64,000 bases of DNA from Aurantimonas marianensis (GCF_024195285.1 NZ_JALHBS010000086.1:17473-81472), one strand, 5' to 3'; counted from the stretch's first letter, positions 28,156 to 41,553 are shown. Program-made: numbers and translations. Notes: generated from the sequence alone by a model not told the origin.

Positions 28156-28721
28156 GCGGAGAAATCGAAACGGTCATCTCGGCGATTGACAGGGCCAATG
28201 CCGCCGATCCGACGCTGGAGCAGGAGACCTGCGAACCAGCGGCACTCGTCTATGGCCGGCGGATGTCGGAGGAACTCGACCGCATCTGCCCGGATGCGTC
28301 CGAACATCTGCGGATCGCCACGCGCGGTCAGCACATCGAGCGCTGGAAGCTGCCGCGAAGCGCCTATCCCGACGGTCGCGAGGGCTATCACGCCTGGCGC
28401 AGGGCACAGGCGTTGGCGCATGGCGCGCGGGTAGCGGAATTGATGATGGCCGCGGGCTACAGCGAAGCGGACGGAGTGCGTGTCGCCCAGATGCTGCGGA
28501 AGGAAGGGATCAAGCGCGATCCGGAGGTGCAGATGCTGGAGGACGTGATCTGCCTGGTGTTCCTGCGCTGGTATTTCGCGGATTTCGCCGCCAGGCACGA
28601 GCCTGCAAAGGTGTTCGGCATCATTGCCAAGACCGCGCGCAAGATGTCGGCCAAGGGACGCGCCCGCGTCGCCGCCGAATTCGACTTGCCGCCCGAGCTT
28701 GCGCCCGCGCTGGCGGTCTGA
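28152..28721 (+). CDS. DUF4202 protein of denitrification locus
   Basis: A 189-residue soluble alpha-helical protein matching DUF4202: an early AIDRANAADP, then LVYGRRMSEELDRI, RGQHIERWKLPRSAYP, GYHAWR and EDVICLVFLRWYFADF. The histidine- and tyrosine-rich core suggests a ligand or metal site, but no activity is known to me. The start is GTG 28152 within the regulator's stop (GTGA), so it is translated with the Dnr-type regulator. I infer a role tied to NO metabolism or sensing from this coupling alone. Confidence 0.8.
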   Translation: MSGEIETVISAIDRANAADPTLEQETCEPAALVYGRRMSEELDRICPDASEHLRIATRGQHIERWKLPRSAYPDGREGYHAWRRAQALAHGARVAELMMAAGYSEADGVRVAQMLRKEGIKRDPEVQMLEDVICLVFLRWYFADFAARHEPAKVFGIIAKTARKMSAKGRARVAAEFDLPPELAPALAV

Positions 28722-28795
28722 GGAACCGGCTGGCGCGGCAAGGCAGGCCAAGAACTGTCTCGTCTCCGGTTCGCGCGCCCATCAACGATCACAGG

Positions 28796-29724
28796 TCAAA
28801 GGATGGCTTCGAGCGATACATCCGGATGGGCCTGCAGCAGCGAATCAATTGCATCGCCGGGCATCAGGCAGAAGGCGGTCGACAGCCCGTCGGCCAGCGC
28901 CGCGCTGTCGGCCGCCACCGACACCAGCCGCCAGCGGGCTTCGGCGCGCCCTGTCCGCGGATCGAGGATGTGGCCGACGCGACCGGCCTTGTCCAGCTGC
29001 GTGCCGAGCGGCGCCGAGGTCGCCAGCGCGCGATCACAGAGCGGGGTTGCGCCGACGAACTCGCCGTCCGGCGTCGCGATCGCGGCACGCCAGGGTTTAT
29101 GATCGGGGCGGCGGCCGAGAGCGGCGATCTCGCCCATGTCGATCAGCACGTCGGTCAGTCCGCGCGCCCGGACCAGCGCTGCTACCCGGTCGGCGATGTA
29201 TCCTTGTGCGATGCCGTTGAGCGTCAAAGCCATGCCCTCGCGCTCGAAGCGGATCGCGTCCCGACTGTGACGCAGATGCATCCAACCTGTTCGTCTCTTG
29301 GCCTCGGCAATCTCTCCGGCTTCGAGCCGCCGCCTTTCCTGGGCGGCCAGAGCTAGCAATTGCCAGAGGGGCTGGATCGTCGGATCGAACGCGCCGCCGG
29401 TCAAGCGATGGAGCGAATCCGACAGGGCGAGGAGTTCGACCAGCTCGCTCGGCGGAGTATCCAGCTTTCCCGTAGTGTTCAGGCGCGCCAGTGCGGAACC
29501 AGCGCGATACAGGCTGAAGATTCCTTCCAGCCGGTCGATCTCGGCCCGTGTGGCGGCAAAAATCTCGTCGGCGGCGTCATCCCCTATTCCGACCAGCGTC
29601 ATGGCGCTCTCGGCGCCGAGTGCCGCGCCGCGCCAGCGCGTCACCGGCGCCTCGGCCAGAGCCTGGCGGGGCAGGGCGGCGGCGGCGCAGATCGTCATGA
29701 AGCGGCGCCGGGTCAGGCAAGGTC

Positions 29725-29728
<4 letters not shown>
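28796..29728 (-). CDS. nirX: ApbE-family FAD:protein FMN transferase NirX/NosX
   Basis: A 310-residue flavin transferase that attaches FMN to a threonine of a partner protein. The twin-arginine-type signal RRRFMTICAAAALPRQALA indicates export. ApbE signatures are LEGIFSLYRAGSALARLN, GGAFDPTIQPLW, LNGIAQGYIADR, DVLIDMGEI and the C-terminal SVAADSAALADGLSTAF with metal-binding residues. It overlaps nirI by 4 bp (ATGA), so its natural substrate is presumably the FMN domain of NirI. NirX and NosX are closely related; position beside nirI and nirS favours NirX. Confidence 0.88.
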
Positions 29729-33677
<3,949 letters not shown>

Positions 33678-33683
33678 CGCGCC

Positions 33684-33710
33684 CGGGGGCGGCGACACAC
33701 GCCGCCCCCG
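33684..33710 (+). terminator. nirS-nirE intercistronic hairpin (attenuator or mRNA stabiliser)
   Basis: An 11-bp perfect GC stem (CGGGGGCGGCG at 33684-33694 with CGCCGCCCCCG at 33700-33710) around the loop ACACA, starting 7 bp after the nirS stop. No T-run follows, so it is not a standard intrinsic terminator. It more likely limits read-through or protects the nirS message, keeping NirS more abundant than the cofactor enzymes downstream. Confidence 0.75.
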
Positions 33711-33734
33711 ACTCGATCTGTCGGGGAGAATGCC

Positions 33735-34523
33735 ATGAAGACGCGCGGACGGGTGTTTTTGGTCGGGGCGGGTCCGGGCGATCCGGAGCTTTTGACGTTG
33801 AAAGCGGCGCGCGTTCTGGAACTGGCGCATGTCGTCGTCCATGACCGTCTGGTGTCGCCCGAAGTGCTGGCGCTGGCACCGCCGACGGCGCGGCTTGTGC
33901 CGGTCGGCAAGGCGCCGACCTCCCATCCGGTTCCGCAGGAGCGGATCAACGAAATCCTCGTCGATCTGGCACTCGGAGGGCAGACGGTGGTGCGATTGAA
34001 GGGCGGCGATCCTTTCATCTTCGGACGCGGTTCGGAAGAGGCCGAAGCCTTGCGGGCCGCGGGAGTTCCGGTCGAAATAGTCCCCGGCATTACGGCGGCG
34101 CAGGGGGCGGCCTCCGTCACCGGTGTGCCGCTGACCCATCGCGGGCTGGCGACGGGCGTGCGCTACGTGACCGGACACTGCCGGAGTGACAGGCCGCTCG
34201 ACTACGAATGGCAAGGACTGGCGGATGCCCGGACCACTCTGGTCATCTATATGGGAGCCGCCAACATCGCCGAGATTTCCGAACGGCTGATCGCGCACGG
34301 CATGCCCGCGGCGACGCCCGTGCTGGCCATCGCCAATGCGACGACGCCGCGCGAGCGGCGGCTGGCCTCCCGTCTGGACCGGATCGCGAGCGACATGGCC
34401 GCGGCGCGTCTGACCGGCCCGGTGCTGTTCCTGATCGGCGATGTCGTCTCGCTCTACCGCTCGTCACCCGCCGAAATGTTCACGCAACTTGCCGCCGTTC
34501 ATCCGCCGTTGGCTCATGCGTGA
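33735..34523 (+). CDS. nirE: uroporphyrinogen-III C-methyltransferase for heme d1
   Basis: A 262-residue SAM-dependent enzyme that makes precorrin-2 from uroporphyrinogen III, the first step towards heme d1. The SUMT motifs are all present: VFLVGAGPGDPELLTLKAARVL, VVVHDRLVSPEVL, RLKGGDPFIFGRGSEEAEAL, EIVPGITAAQGAAS and PLTHRGLA. It follows the nirS hairpin by 24 bp and overlaps nirC. Its position identifies it as NirE rather than CobA or CysG; no siroheme synthase partner domain is fused. Confidence 0.95.
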   Translation: MKTRGRVFLVGAGPGDPELLTLKAARVLELAHVVVHDRLVSPEVLALAPPTARLVPVGKAPTSHPVPQERINEILVDLALGGQTVVRLKGGDPFIFGRGSEEAEALRAAGVPVEIVPGITAAQGAASVTGVPLTHRGLATGVRYVTGHCRSDRPLDYEWQGLADARTTLVIYMGAANIAEISERLIAHGMPAATPVLAIANATTPRERRLASRLDRIASDMAAARLTGPVLFLIGDVVSLYRSSPAEMFTQLAAVHPPLAHA

Positions 34524-34830
34524 GGTTCTGGTGGCGCTTCTGCTCGTTTTCGGGGCACCGGCGTTGGCGCAGGAACTGCCGCCGGGCCGGGCCGCCGAAC
34601 TCGAGCGTTTGGTGCTGCAGGATTGCGGCTCATGCCACGGGATGACGCTGAAAGGCGGGCTGGGCCCGGATATCCGGGCCGAGACGCTGGCCGGGACGCC
34701 GTCCGAGGGGCTTGCCGCCATCATTCTCGATGGCGTTCCGGGAACCGCGATGCCGCCGTGGCGCCCGCTCCTTAGCGATGCAGAGGCGGCCTGGATCGCC
34801 GGCTATCTCTTGGACGGAGGCAATGAATGA
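34516..34830 (+). CDS. nirC: periplasmic c-type cytochrome NirC
   Basis: A 104-residue monoheme cytochrome with a signal peptide (LVALLLVFGAPALAQ), heme-binding CGSCHGM and a distal methionine candidate in GTAMPPWRPLLSD. NirC donates electrons to NirS or takes part in the last heme d1 steps. Starts at ATG 34516, overlapping nirE by 8 bp, and ends overlapping nirF by 4 bp. Confidence 0.92.
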   Translation: MREVLVALLLVFGAPALAQELPPGRAAELERLVLQDCGSCHGMTLKGGLGPDIRAETLAGTPSEGLAAIILDGVPGTAMPPWRPLLSDAEAAWIAGYLLDGGNE

Positions 34831-35969
34831 GCTGCGGCTTTTCCCTTGGTCTGATCATGCTGGTGTCGATCTCCGCGGCCTTCCTCGGTGTCGCCCCGGC
34901 GCAGGATCTCCGCGCCACGGGCGATCTGGGCGTGGTGGTGGAACGGGCCACCGGCTCGCTGCTGATCATCGACCAGTCCGAGCACGCCGCCATCGGGCGG
35001 GTCGAGGGGCTGGGCGATCTGTCCCATGCCTCGGTGGTGTTCTCGGCGGATGAGCGTTTCGCTTTCGTCTTCGGACGCGACGGCGGGCTGACCAAAGTCG
35101 ATCTGCTGACCCAGTCGATCGATGGCCGCGTCGTGCAATCGGGCAACGCCATCGGCGGCGCGATCTCCGACGATGGGCAACTCGTCGCGGTCTCGAATTA
35201 CGAGCCGGGCGGCGTGCGCGTCTTCGACGCCGAAACGCTGGAGAGCGTCGCCGATATTCCGACCGGGTCGAAGACCATCGGCTTGGTCGACGCGCCGGGG
35301 CGGCGCTTCGTCTTCACCCTCTGGGACGCGGGGGAGACGTGGATCGCGGACTTTTCCGGCGAGGAGCCGGCGATCACCCGGATCGGCGGGATCGGCCGAA
35401 ACCCCTATGACGCGCTGATCACCGGCGACGGGCGGCGCTACATCGCGGGGCTGTTCGGCGAGGACGGGCTGACAGCGCTCGATCTGTGGCAGGATCCGCC
35501 GGTCCCGCAGCGGATTTTGTCGGGCTACGGCAAGGGCGAGGAAGCGCTGCCCGTCTACAAGATGCCGCATCTGGAAGGCTGGGCGCTGGCGGGCGAGCGT
35601 TTCGTTCTGCCCGCCGTCGGGCGGCACGAAGTGCTCTGGGTCGACAGCCGGACATTGGCGGAGGCGGGTCGCACGGCGACCCACGGCCAGCCCGTCTTCG
35701 CCGTCGCCCGCCCGGACGGGCGTCAGGTCTGGGTCAATTTCGCCCACCCCTTGAACGATACGATCGAGGTGATCGATACGCTGACGCCGGGACCCGCCGT
35801 TCTGCACATGGAATTCACCGCCCGCGGCCACGAGGTCTGGGTTTCGGTCCGCGACGCCGGGCGCGTCGACATTTATGACGCCCGCAGTTTCGAGAAGCTC
35901 GGCGAGATCGCGGCGGAGAATCCGTCGGGGATTTTCTTCACCGCGCGCGCCCATCGGACGGGGCTCTGA
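34827..35969 (+). CDS. nirF: heme d1 biosynthesis protein NirF
   Basis: A 380-residue exported propeller protein related to the d1 domain of NirS but without a cytochrome c domain. A signal peptide (GLIMLVSISAAFLGVAPAQ) has no lipobox, so it is probably soluble in the periplasm. It acts late in heme d1 assembly, on the dihydro-heme d1 precursor. Landmarks are GDLGVVVERATGSLLIID, YKMPHLEGWALAGERFVLP and VNFAHPLNDTIEVIDT. ATGA overlap with nirC. Confidence 0.93.
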   Translation: MSCGFSLGLIMLVSISAAFLGVAPAQDLRATGDLGVVVERATGSLLIIDQSEHAAIGRVEGLGDLSHASVVFSADERFAFVFGRDGGLTKVDLLTQSIDGRVVQSGNAIGGAISDDGQLVAVSNYEPGGVRVFDAETLESVADIPTGSKTIGLVDAPGRRFVFTLWDAGETWIADFSGEEPAITRIGGIGRNPYDALITGDGRRYIAGLFGEDGLTALDLWQDPPVPQRILSGYGKGEEALPVYKMPHLEGWALAGERFVLPAVGRHEVLWVDSRTLAEAGRTATHGQPVFAVARPDGRQVWVNFAHPLNDTIEVIDTLTPGPAVLHMEFTARGHEVWVSVRDAGRVDIYDARSFEKLGEIAAENPSGIFFTARAHRTGL

Positions 35970-35972
35970 GCG

Positions 35973-36965
35973 ATGAGCTTGACCGTCGACGCCATCGATC
36001 GCGCGCTGCTCGATAATTGGCAGCGGGATTTTCCGCTGGTGCCACGACCGTTTGCCGCCATCGCCGAGCGGATGGATCTTCGTCAGGAGGACGTTCTGAA
36101 ACGGCTCGCGGAGCTGATGGCCGCTGGCGCTGTCAGCCGCGTCGGCGCGACCTGCCGGCCGGGCACCGCCGGCGCGAGCACGCTGGCCGCCGTCGCGGCT
36201 CCCGAATGGCGGATCGACGAGATCGCTGCCGTCATCGGCGGCGAGCCGGGCGTGAACCACTCCTATCTGCGCGAGAACCGCTGGAACCTCTGGTTCGTCG
36301 TGACCGGCCCCGACCGACCCCATGTCGACGCGACGCTTGACCGGATTCGCGTGCGACCGAAACGCGAGGTTCTCGATCTGCCGCTGGTGCGCGCGTTCAA
36401 TGTCGATCTGGGCTTCTCGCTCGACGGCGGCGGCCACGTACCGCCGGCACGCGAGCATATCGACGCGGGCGTACTGGAACCGGAGGACCGGCCAATCATG
36501 CAGGCGCTCTCGACCGGGCTGGCGCTGGTGCCCCGTCCTTTCGCCGAATTGGGCCGCGGGATCGGCCGCACCGAGGCGGAGGTGCTGGCACGGGTCAAGG
36601 CGCTTGCCGCCGCCGGTATCCTGTCGCGGATCGGTGTCATCGTGCGCCATCGCGCGCTCGGCTGGCGATCCAACGCCATGGTTGTCTGGGAGGTGGACGA
36701 GGCCGATCTGGATCGCGTCGGCCCGGCGCTGACCGCCGTGCCCGGCGTCACGCTCTGCTATCAACGGCGCGCCGCGCCCGGTGTCTGGCCCTATACGCTC
36801 TACTGCATGATCCATGCCCGCAGCCGCGACGAGGCGATGGCGGTGCTGGAGCGGGCCAGCCGCGAGGTCGGTCTTGAGGATACGCCGCATCGGGTGCTGT
36901 TCAGCATTCGCTGCTTCAAGCAGACGGGCGCGCTGGTTGTGTCCACGGAAGGAGCAGCGGCATGA
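35973..36965 (+). CDS. nirDL: siroheme decarboxylase subunits NirD and NirL, fused
   Basis: A 330-residue fusion of two Lrp/AsnC-like modules that, with NirG and NirH, decarboxylates siroheme to didecarboxysiroheme. The N-terminal NirD-type half (about 1-150) has HSYLRENRWNLWFVVTG; the NirL-type half (about 165-330) has CYQRRAAPGVWPYTLYCMIH. Each half begins with a winged-helix-like segment (VPRPFAAIAERMDL and VPRPFAELGRGIGR). Fusion is common in denitrifiers, so the total set D, L, G, H is complete. Overlaps nirG by 4 bp. Confidence 0.92.
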   Translation: MSLTVDAIDRALLDNWQRDFPLVPRPFAAIAERMDLRQEDVLKRLAELMAAGAVSRVGATCRPGTAGASTLAAVAAPEWRIDEIAAVIGGEPGVNHSYLRENRWNLWFVVTGPDRPHVDATLDRIRVRPKREVLDLPLVRAFNVDLGFSLDGGGHVPPAREHIDAGVLEPEDRPIMQALSTGLALVPRPFAELGRGIGRTEAEVLARVKALAAAGILSRIGVIVRHRALGWRSNAMVVWEVDEADLDRVGPALTAVPGVTLCYQRRAAPGVWPYTLYCMIHARSRDEAMAVLERASREVGLEDTPHRVLFSIRCFKQTGALVVSTEGAAA

Positions 36966-37426
36966 GGCGTCCCGCGCCTGAACTCGACGCGACCGACCGG
37001 CGGATCGTCAACGGTTTGCAGGAAGGGTTTCCGCTCACGCCACGTCCCTATGCGGAGGCGGCGACGCAGCTTGGCTTGAGCGAGGCCCAACTGATCGAGC
37101 GGCTGGGGCGTATGCGCGAAACCGGCGTCATCACGCGCTTCGGCCCGTTCTACGACGCGGCCGCGATCGGAGGGGCCTTCTGCCTCTGCGCGATGGAGGT
37201 CCCGGCCGGACGTTTCGAGGCGGTGGCGGCGATGGTCAATGGCCATCCGGAGGTCGCGCACAATTACCAACGCGAGCATCGTCTCAACATGTGGTTCGTG
37301 CTGGCGACCGAAACGGCGGAGGCGATCGAGGCCGTCGCCGAAGAAATCGAGGCGGAGACGGGGCTTGCCGTGCTGCGGTTTCCGAAGCTGCGGGAATTCT
37401 TCATCGGTTTCAGGGTGGCGGCATGA
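36962..37426 (+). CDS. nirG: siroheme decarboxylase subunit NirG
   Basis: A 154-residue Lrp/AsnC-like protein of the siroheme decarboxylase complex. It is closest in pattern to the NirD half of the upstream fusion: an N-terminal LDATDRRIVNGLQEGFPLTP and AHNYQREHRLNMWFVLAT, which carries the family's substrate-pocket histidine and arginine. It begins at ATG 36962 overlapping nirDL and ends overlapping nirH (ATGA). Confidence 0.92.
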   Translation: MRRPAPELDATDRRIVNGLQEGFPLTPRPYAEAATQLGLSEAQLIERLGRMRETGVITRFGPFYDAAAIGGAFCLCAMEVPAGRFEAVAAMVNGHPEVAHNYQREHRLNMWFVLATETAEAIEAVAEEIEAETGLAVLRFPKLREFFIGFRVAA

Positions 37427-37914
37427 GCATCGACACGATCGACCGCGGGATCATCGAGGCAACCCAGGCGGGGCTTCCGCTGACGCCCGCGCCCTATGCC
37501 GCGATCGCGGCGAAGCTGGGCCTGGACGAAGCTGAGGTAATCGAGCGCTTGGCGTCCATGCGCGAACGCGGCGTGATCCGCCGCATCGGGGCGGCGCCCA
37601 ATCATTACGCGCTCGGCATGATCGCCAACGGCATGACGGTCTGGGATGTCGAGGACGCCGCAGCAGAGCGCCTCGGCGCCGAGGTGGGCGCGTTGGATTT
37701 CGTCTCGCACTGCTATCTGAGGCCCCGTGCGCGACCCGTCTGGCCCTACAATCTCTTCGCCATGGTGCATGGCAGCGATCGCAACGAGGTCGAGGCGAAA
37801 CGCGAGCGCATCGCGGCATTGCTTGGTCCCGCCCGCCGGTCCGGCGACATCCTCTATTCGACCCGCATCCTGAAGAAAACCGGTCTGCGGCTTGGCCGCA
37901 AAGGAGGGCGCTGA
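37423..37914 (+). CDS. nirH: siroheme decarboxylase subunit NirH
   Basis: A 163-residue partner of NirG and NirDL, resembling the NirL half: [22 protein letters not shown] near residue 100 and the C-terminal [16 protein letters not shown]. The frame is open from 37291, but ATG 37423 overlaps the nirG stop and starts the domain ([15 protein letters not shown]). Its stop shares a base with the nirJ ATG, and AAGGAGGG in its last codons is the nirJ ribosome-binding site. Confidence 0.92.
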   Translation: MSIDTIDRGIIEATQAGLPLTPAPYAAIAAKLGLDEAEVIERLASMRERGVIRRIGAAPNHYALGMIANGMTVWDVEDAAAERLGAEVGALDFVSHCYLRPRARPVWPYNLFAMVHGSDRNEVEAKRERIAALLGPARRSGDILYSTRILKKTGLRLGRKGGR

Positions 37915-39122
37915 TGTTCCGCCTCTCGCATTACATGCGTCAGCTGGTCGACCCGACCCCGGTGCGCTCCCGCCGCGGGCCGGTCAAGCCGGTGGTGATC
38001 TGGAACCTGACCCGGCGCTGCAACCTGCGCTGCCGCCACTGCTACACCAGTTCTGCGGATGTGGCGTTTCCCGGAGAGCTGACCCATGAGCAGGCGATGG
38101 GCGTACTGGAGGATCTCGGCGGGTTCGGTATCCCCGCGCTGATCCTTTCCGGCGGTGAACCGCTGGCCCGCCGCGACGTCTTCGAGATTGCCGAGCGGGC
38201 GCGGCAGATGAAGATGTATCTCGCGCTTTCCACCAACGGCACCGCTATCGTCGGCGCGGCGGCCGACCGGGTGGCCGAGATCGGCTTCGACTATGTCGGC
38301 ATCAGCCTCGACGGGATCGGCGAGACCAACGACTGGTTCCGGGGCAAGGTCGGCGCCTTCGACGAGGCGCTGGCGGGCGTTAGGGCCTGCAAGGAGCGCG
38401 ACATCAAGGTCGGTCTGCGCTTCACCATCACCGAGGACAACGCCCATCAGCTATCCGAGATGCTGGCGCTGGCCGATGCCGAAGGCGTGGACAAGTTCTA
38501 CCTGTCGCATCTGGTCTATGCCGGACGGGGCGACAAGCACCGGGGCGAGGACGCCGGCTGGTCGCGGTCGCGTCATGCGATGGAGCTTCTGATCGATCGC
38601 GCCTGGGTCGCGGCGGCCGAAGGCATGCCGCTGGAGATCGTCACCGGCAACAACGACGCCGACGCGGTCTACTTCCTGCGCTGGGCCGAACGCCTTTTCC
38701 CGGCCGAGCGGGTCGCGCATCTGCGCGCGCATCTGGAGGCCTGGGGCGGCAATTCCTCCGGTCTGGGCGTGGCCAATATCGACCCGCAGGGCAATGTGCA
38801 TCCCGATACCTATTGGTCGGACTACACCATCGGCAGCGTCAAGGAGCACCGCTTCTCCGAGCTGTGGACCGGTGACGACCCGATGCTGGCGCAGCTGCGC
38901 CGCCGTCCGCGCCCGCTGAAGGGCCGTTGCGGCGCTTGCGCCTATCAGAGCGTGTGCGGCGGCAATACCCGAATCCGCGCGCTCCAGCTCACGGGTGATC
39001 CCTGGGCCGAGGATCCGGCCTGCTACATGAGCGACGCCGAGATCGGGGTCAAAGCGGCCGGGCGCCTGACTGTCACGCCGTTTCGGGGAAAGAGCCATGA
39101 TCCGGTTCATCGTTTTCACTAG
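37914..39122 (+). CDS. nirJ: radical SAM enzyme NirJ of heme d1 biosynthesis
   Basis: A 402-residue radical SAM protein that replaces propionate side chains of didecarboxysiroheme with keto groups. The [4Fe-4S]-SAM motif is CNLRCRHC (about residue 43), followed by [12 protein letters not shown]. The C-terminal SPASM-like region has [13 protein letters not shown] and a later cysteine in EDPACY. It has an excellent Shine-Dalgarno (AAGGAGGG) and overlaps nirN by 26 bp. Confidence 0.95.
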   Translation: MFRLSHYMRQLVDPTPVRSRRGPVKPVVIWNLTRRCNLRCRHCYTSSADVAFPGELTHEQAMGVLEDLGGFGIPALILSGGEPLARRDVFEIAERARQMKMYLALSTNGTAIVGAAADRVAEIGFDYVGISLDGIGETNDWFRGKVGAFDEALAGVRACKERDIKVGLRFTITEDNAHQLSEMLALADAEGVDKFYLSHLVYAGRGDKHRGEDAGWSRSRHAMELLIDRAWVAAAEGMPLEIVTGNNDADAVYFLRWAERLFPAERVAHLRAHLEAWGGNSSGLGVANIDPQGNVHPDTYWSDYTIGSVKEHRFSELWTGDDPMLAQLRRRPRPLKGRCGACAYQSVCGGNTRIRALQLTGDPWAEDPACYMSDAEIGVKAAGRLTVTPFRGKSHDPVHRFH

Positions 39123-40647
39123 CCTGTTGCTGGCGGTCTTCGCCGGCGCGGCACGAGGCGAGCCGCGGGCGCTCTACTCACGCTATTGCGCCGAATGCCA
39201 CGGCGCCGACCGACTCGGCGGCACCGGCCCGGCGCTGATCCCGGAGACACTGGAGCGGATGCGGGGCCCAAAACTTGGCGCGGTCATCGCCGAAGGCCGC
39301 GTTGCGACGCAAATGCCCGGCTTCGCCGACACCCTGAGCCCGGACGAGATCGCGGCTCTGGGCGAATACCTGACCACGTCGCTGGCAAAAATACCGGACT
39401 GGGATCCGGAGCAGATCGAACGAACCCGGACGCTCGACCCGGACTATGTGCCCGTCACGGCCCCGGCCTTCGATGCCGATCCGCTGAACCTGTTCCTCGT
39501 CGTCGAGACCGGGGATCATCATGTCAGTGTCGTCGACGGGGACGGCTTTACGGTGCTGGATCGATTCCCGACGCCCTTCGCGGTGCATGGCGGGCCGAAA
39601 TTCACGCCGGACGGGCGTTTCGTTTTCATCATGTCGCGCGACGGCTGGGTGCAGAAATACGATCTGTGGAGCCTTGCCGAGATCGGCCGCGTCCGCGCCG
39701 GGCTGAACAGCCGCAACATCGCGATCTCCAGGGACGGCAAGCATCTGGCGGTGGCGAACTATCTGCCGCGCACACTGACCATTCTTGCGACCGCCGATCT
39801 GTCGGTGGAGAAAGTCTTCGAGGTGGCGGACAAGGACGGCACGGCCTCGCGGGTCTCCGCCGTCTATCAGGCGCCGCAGCGCGACAGTTTCATTCTAGCG
39901 CTCAAGGACGCGCCGGAGATCTGGGAGATCGCGACCGATCCCGATGCCGCGCCGGTCTATGAGGGCTATGTCCACAGTTACGAGAAGGGAATGGTCGAAG
40001 CGATCGCCGGGTCCGAGGGGCTGTTCGCGCTGCGCCGGATCGCGGTGACGAGCCCGCTCGATGATTTCTTCTTCACGCCGGATTACCGCCACCTGATCGG
40101 CGCGGCGCGCGACGGCGAACGCGGCGTGGTGGTGAACCTGACCGTCGGTCGCGAGATTGCGGAGCTGCCGCTGCCCGGCCTGCCGCATCTCGGCTCGGGC
40201 ATCTCCTGGATCAGAGACGGCCGGCGGGTGATGGCGACGCCGCATCTGAAGCAGGCGCGGCTCTCGGTCATCGACATCGAGACCTGGGAGGTGGTCAAGA
40301 CGATCGAGACGCTCGGTCCCGGCTTCTTCCTGCGCAGCCACGAAAACAGCCGCTATGTCTGGGCCGACGTGTTCTTCGGCCCGAACCGCGACGCAATGCA
40401 TGTGATCGCCAAGCAGACGCTGGAGATCGTCGAGACCCTGCGCCCGGTTCCCGGTGCCACCGTCGCCCATGTCGAGTTCGACCGGGACGGCAAGCACGCG
40501 CTGGTCAGCGTCTGGGAGGATGACGGCGCGGTCATCGTCTACAACGCGCAAACGCTTGAGGAAGTCACCCGTTTGCCGATGAGGAAGCCCTCGGGAAAAT
40601 ACAATGTCTGGAACAAGATCAGCTTCTCGGATGGCACCAGCCACTGA
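39097..40647 (+). CDS. nirN: dihydro-heme d1 dehydrogenase NirN
   Basis: A 516-residue exported NirS paralogue that introduces the last double bond into heme d1. It has a signal peptide ending GAARGE, a cytochrome c domain with CAECH (about residue 33) and a d1-type propeller ([55 protein letters not shown]). It lacks the NirS-like two-histidine arrangement at the same positions, consistent with a non-nitrite-reducing role. Overlaps the CbiX-like gene by 17 bp. Confidence 0.93.
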   Translation: MIRFIVFTSLLLAVFAGAARGEPRALYSRYCAECHGADRLGGTGPALIPETLERMRGPKLGAVIAEGRVATQMPGFADTLSPDEIAALGEYLTTSLAKIPDWDPEQIERTRTLDPDYVPVTAPAFDADPLNLFLVVETGDHHVSVVDGDGFTVLDRFPTPFAVHGGPKFTPDGRFVFIMSRDGWVQKYDLWSLAEIGRVRAGLNSRNIAISRDGKHLAVANYLPRTLTILATADLSVEKVFEVADKDGTASRVSAVYQAPQRDSFILALKDAPEIWEIATDPDAAPVYEGYVHSYEKGMVEAIAGSEGLFALRRIAVTSPLDDFFFTPDYRHLIGAARDGERGVVVNLTVGREIAELPLPGLPHLGSGISWIRDGRRVMATPHLKQARLSVIDIETWEVVKTIETLGPGFFLRSHENSRYVWADVFFGPNRDAMHVIAKQTLEIVETLRPVPGATVAHVEFDRDGKHALVSVWEDDGAVIVYNAQTLEEVTRLPMRKPSGKYNVWNKISFSDGTSH

Positions 40648-41398
40648 GCCGCACGCCGCGCTCATCGTCGCGCACGGCTCCCCCTCGGCGCCCGGGCGGC
40701 CGGAGGCAGAGCTCTCCGCGCTGGCCGACCGTGTGGCGGCGAGGCTTCCCGGCTGGAGTGTTCGCGGCGCGACGCTGGCCGGTCGCGGCACGCTGAAAGC
40801 GGCGCTCGAAACGTTCTCGAACCGGCAGGTCCTGATCTATCCCTTGTTCATGTCGGACGGCTGGTTCGTCAGCCGCGAATTGCCGCGACGGATCGGCGAG
40901 CTCCGCGACGGCTCCTTCGCGATGCTGTCGCCGCTGGGCCTCGATCCGGCCCTGCACGCGCTTTGCCTCGACTATTTGCGCCGCGCCGCGTCGGAGCAAG
41001 ATTTGCCCCTGGAGGAGACGACCGTGCTCCTCGCCGCGCATGGATCGCCATCGGATCCCCGACCACGCGAAGCCGCCGGGAAGGCCGCGCGCTTCATCGC
41101 CGCGGCCGGGCTGTTTCGCGCCGTTCGCCTCGGCTTCGTGGACGAGGCTCCGTATCTCGCCGAGGCCGCCCGGCTTGACGGCCCGGCCCTGTGCCTGCCG
41201 TTCTTTGCCGGGCGGGCGGGACATGTCGATGTGGACTTGCCCGAGGCTCTCGCCGAGGCGGCTTTTCCCGGTCCAATCCTCAAGCCCGTGGGAACGCGGC
41301 CGGAGATCTCGCAAATCGTCGCGGCCGCCCTGGCGATGCAGGCCGCAGGCCGCCGCGGCGTGAAAGCTGGCGGTGCTGACCGCCGTCATTTCGCATAA
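40631..41398 (+). CDS. CbiX/SirB-like sirohydrochlorin chelatase family protein
   Basis: A 255-residue two-domain protein of the CbiX family. Each half opens with the HGS motif (IVAHGSPSAPG and LLAAHGSPSDP). The second metal-site histidine is visible only in the C-terminal half (LPFFAGRAGHV); the N-terminal equivalent reads YPLFMSDGWFV. It probably inserts iron into sirohydrochlorin, giving siroheme for the NirDLGH step, which would make the operon self-sufficient between NirE and NirDLGH. This function is inferred; a cobalt chelatase is possible but no cobalamin genes are nearby. Last gene of the nir operon. Confidence 0.82.
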   Translation: MAPATEPHAALIVAHGSPSAPGRPEAELSALADRVAARLPGWSVRGATLAGRGTLKAALETFSNRQVLIYPLFMSDGWFVSRELPRRIGELRDGSFAMLSPLGLDPALHALCLDYLRRAASEQDLPLEETTVLLAAHGSPSDPRPREAAGKAARFIAAAGLFRAVRLGFVDEAPYLAEAARLDGPALCLPFFAGRAGHVDVDLPEALAEAAFPGPILKPVGTRPEISQIVAAALAMQAAGRRGVKAGGADRRHFA

Positions 41399-41517
41399 TC
41401 GGTCTTCCCTCGGTCCAGGGGTTGGCAATCATCTCCCGCCGCGGCCGTACACACTCATGCACATCGTTGCGATGGGCACCTTTCTCAGCGCCGGTTTCGG
41501 CATCCAATTGCCGATAC

Positions 41518-41531
41518 TTGACTTTCGTCAA
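41518..41531 (+). promoter_or_regulatory. Dnr/NNR box of the heme-copper enzyme operon
   Basis: TTGACTTTCGTCAA is a perfect dyad (TTGAC-N4-GTCAA) of the Dnr/NNR class. Its centre is 74 bp before the first ATG of the operon (41599), almost the same as the 70 bp before nirS. The outer flanks extend the palindrome (C before, G after). This links expression to the NO regulator rather than to oxygen-respiration control, though FNR-type proteins could bind as well. Confidence 0.88.
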
Positions 41532-41553
41532 GCCGCCGCCGTGTGCGCGTGAG

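Noticed and set aside
28770..28795. Possible third NNR box (CGATCACAGGTCAA) near the end of nirX
   Set aside because: Only the right half matches, and it lies between two convergent gene ends where a promoter is not expected.
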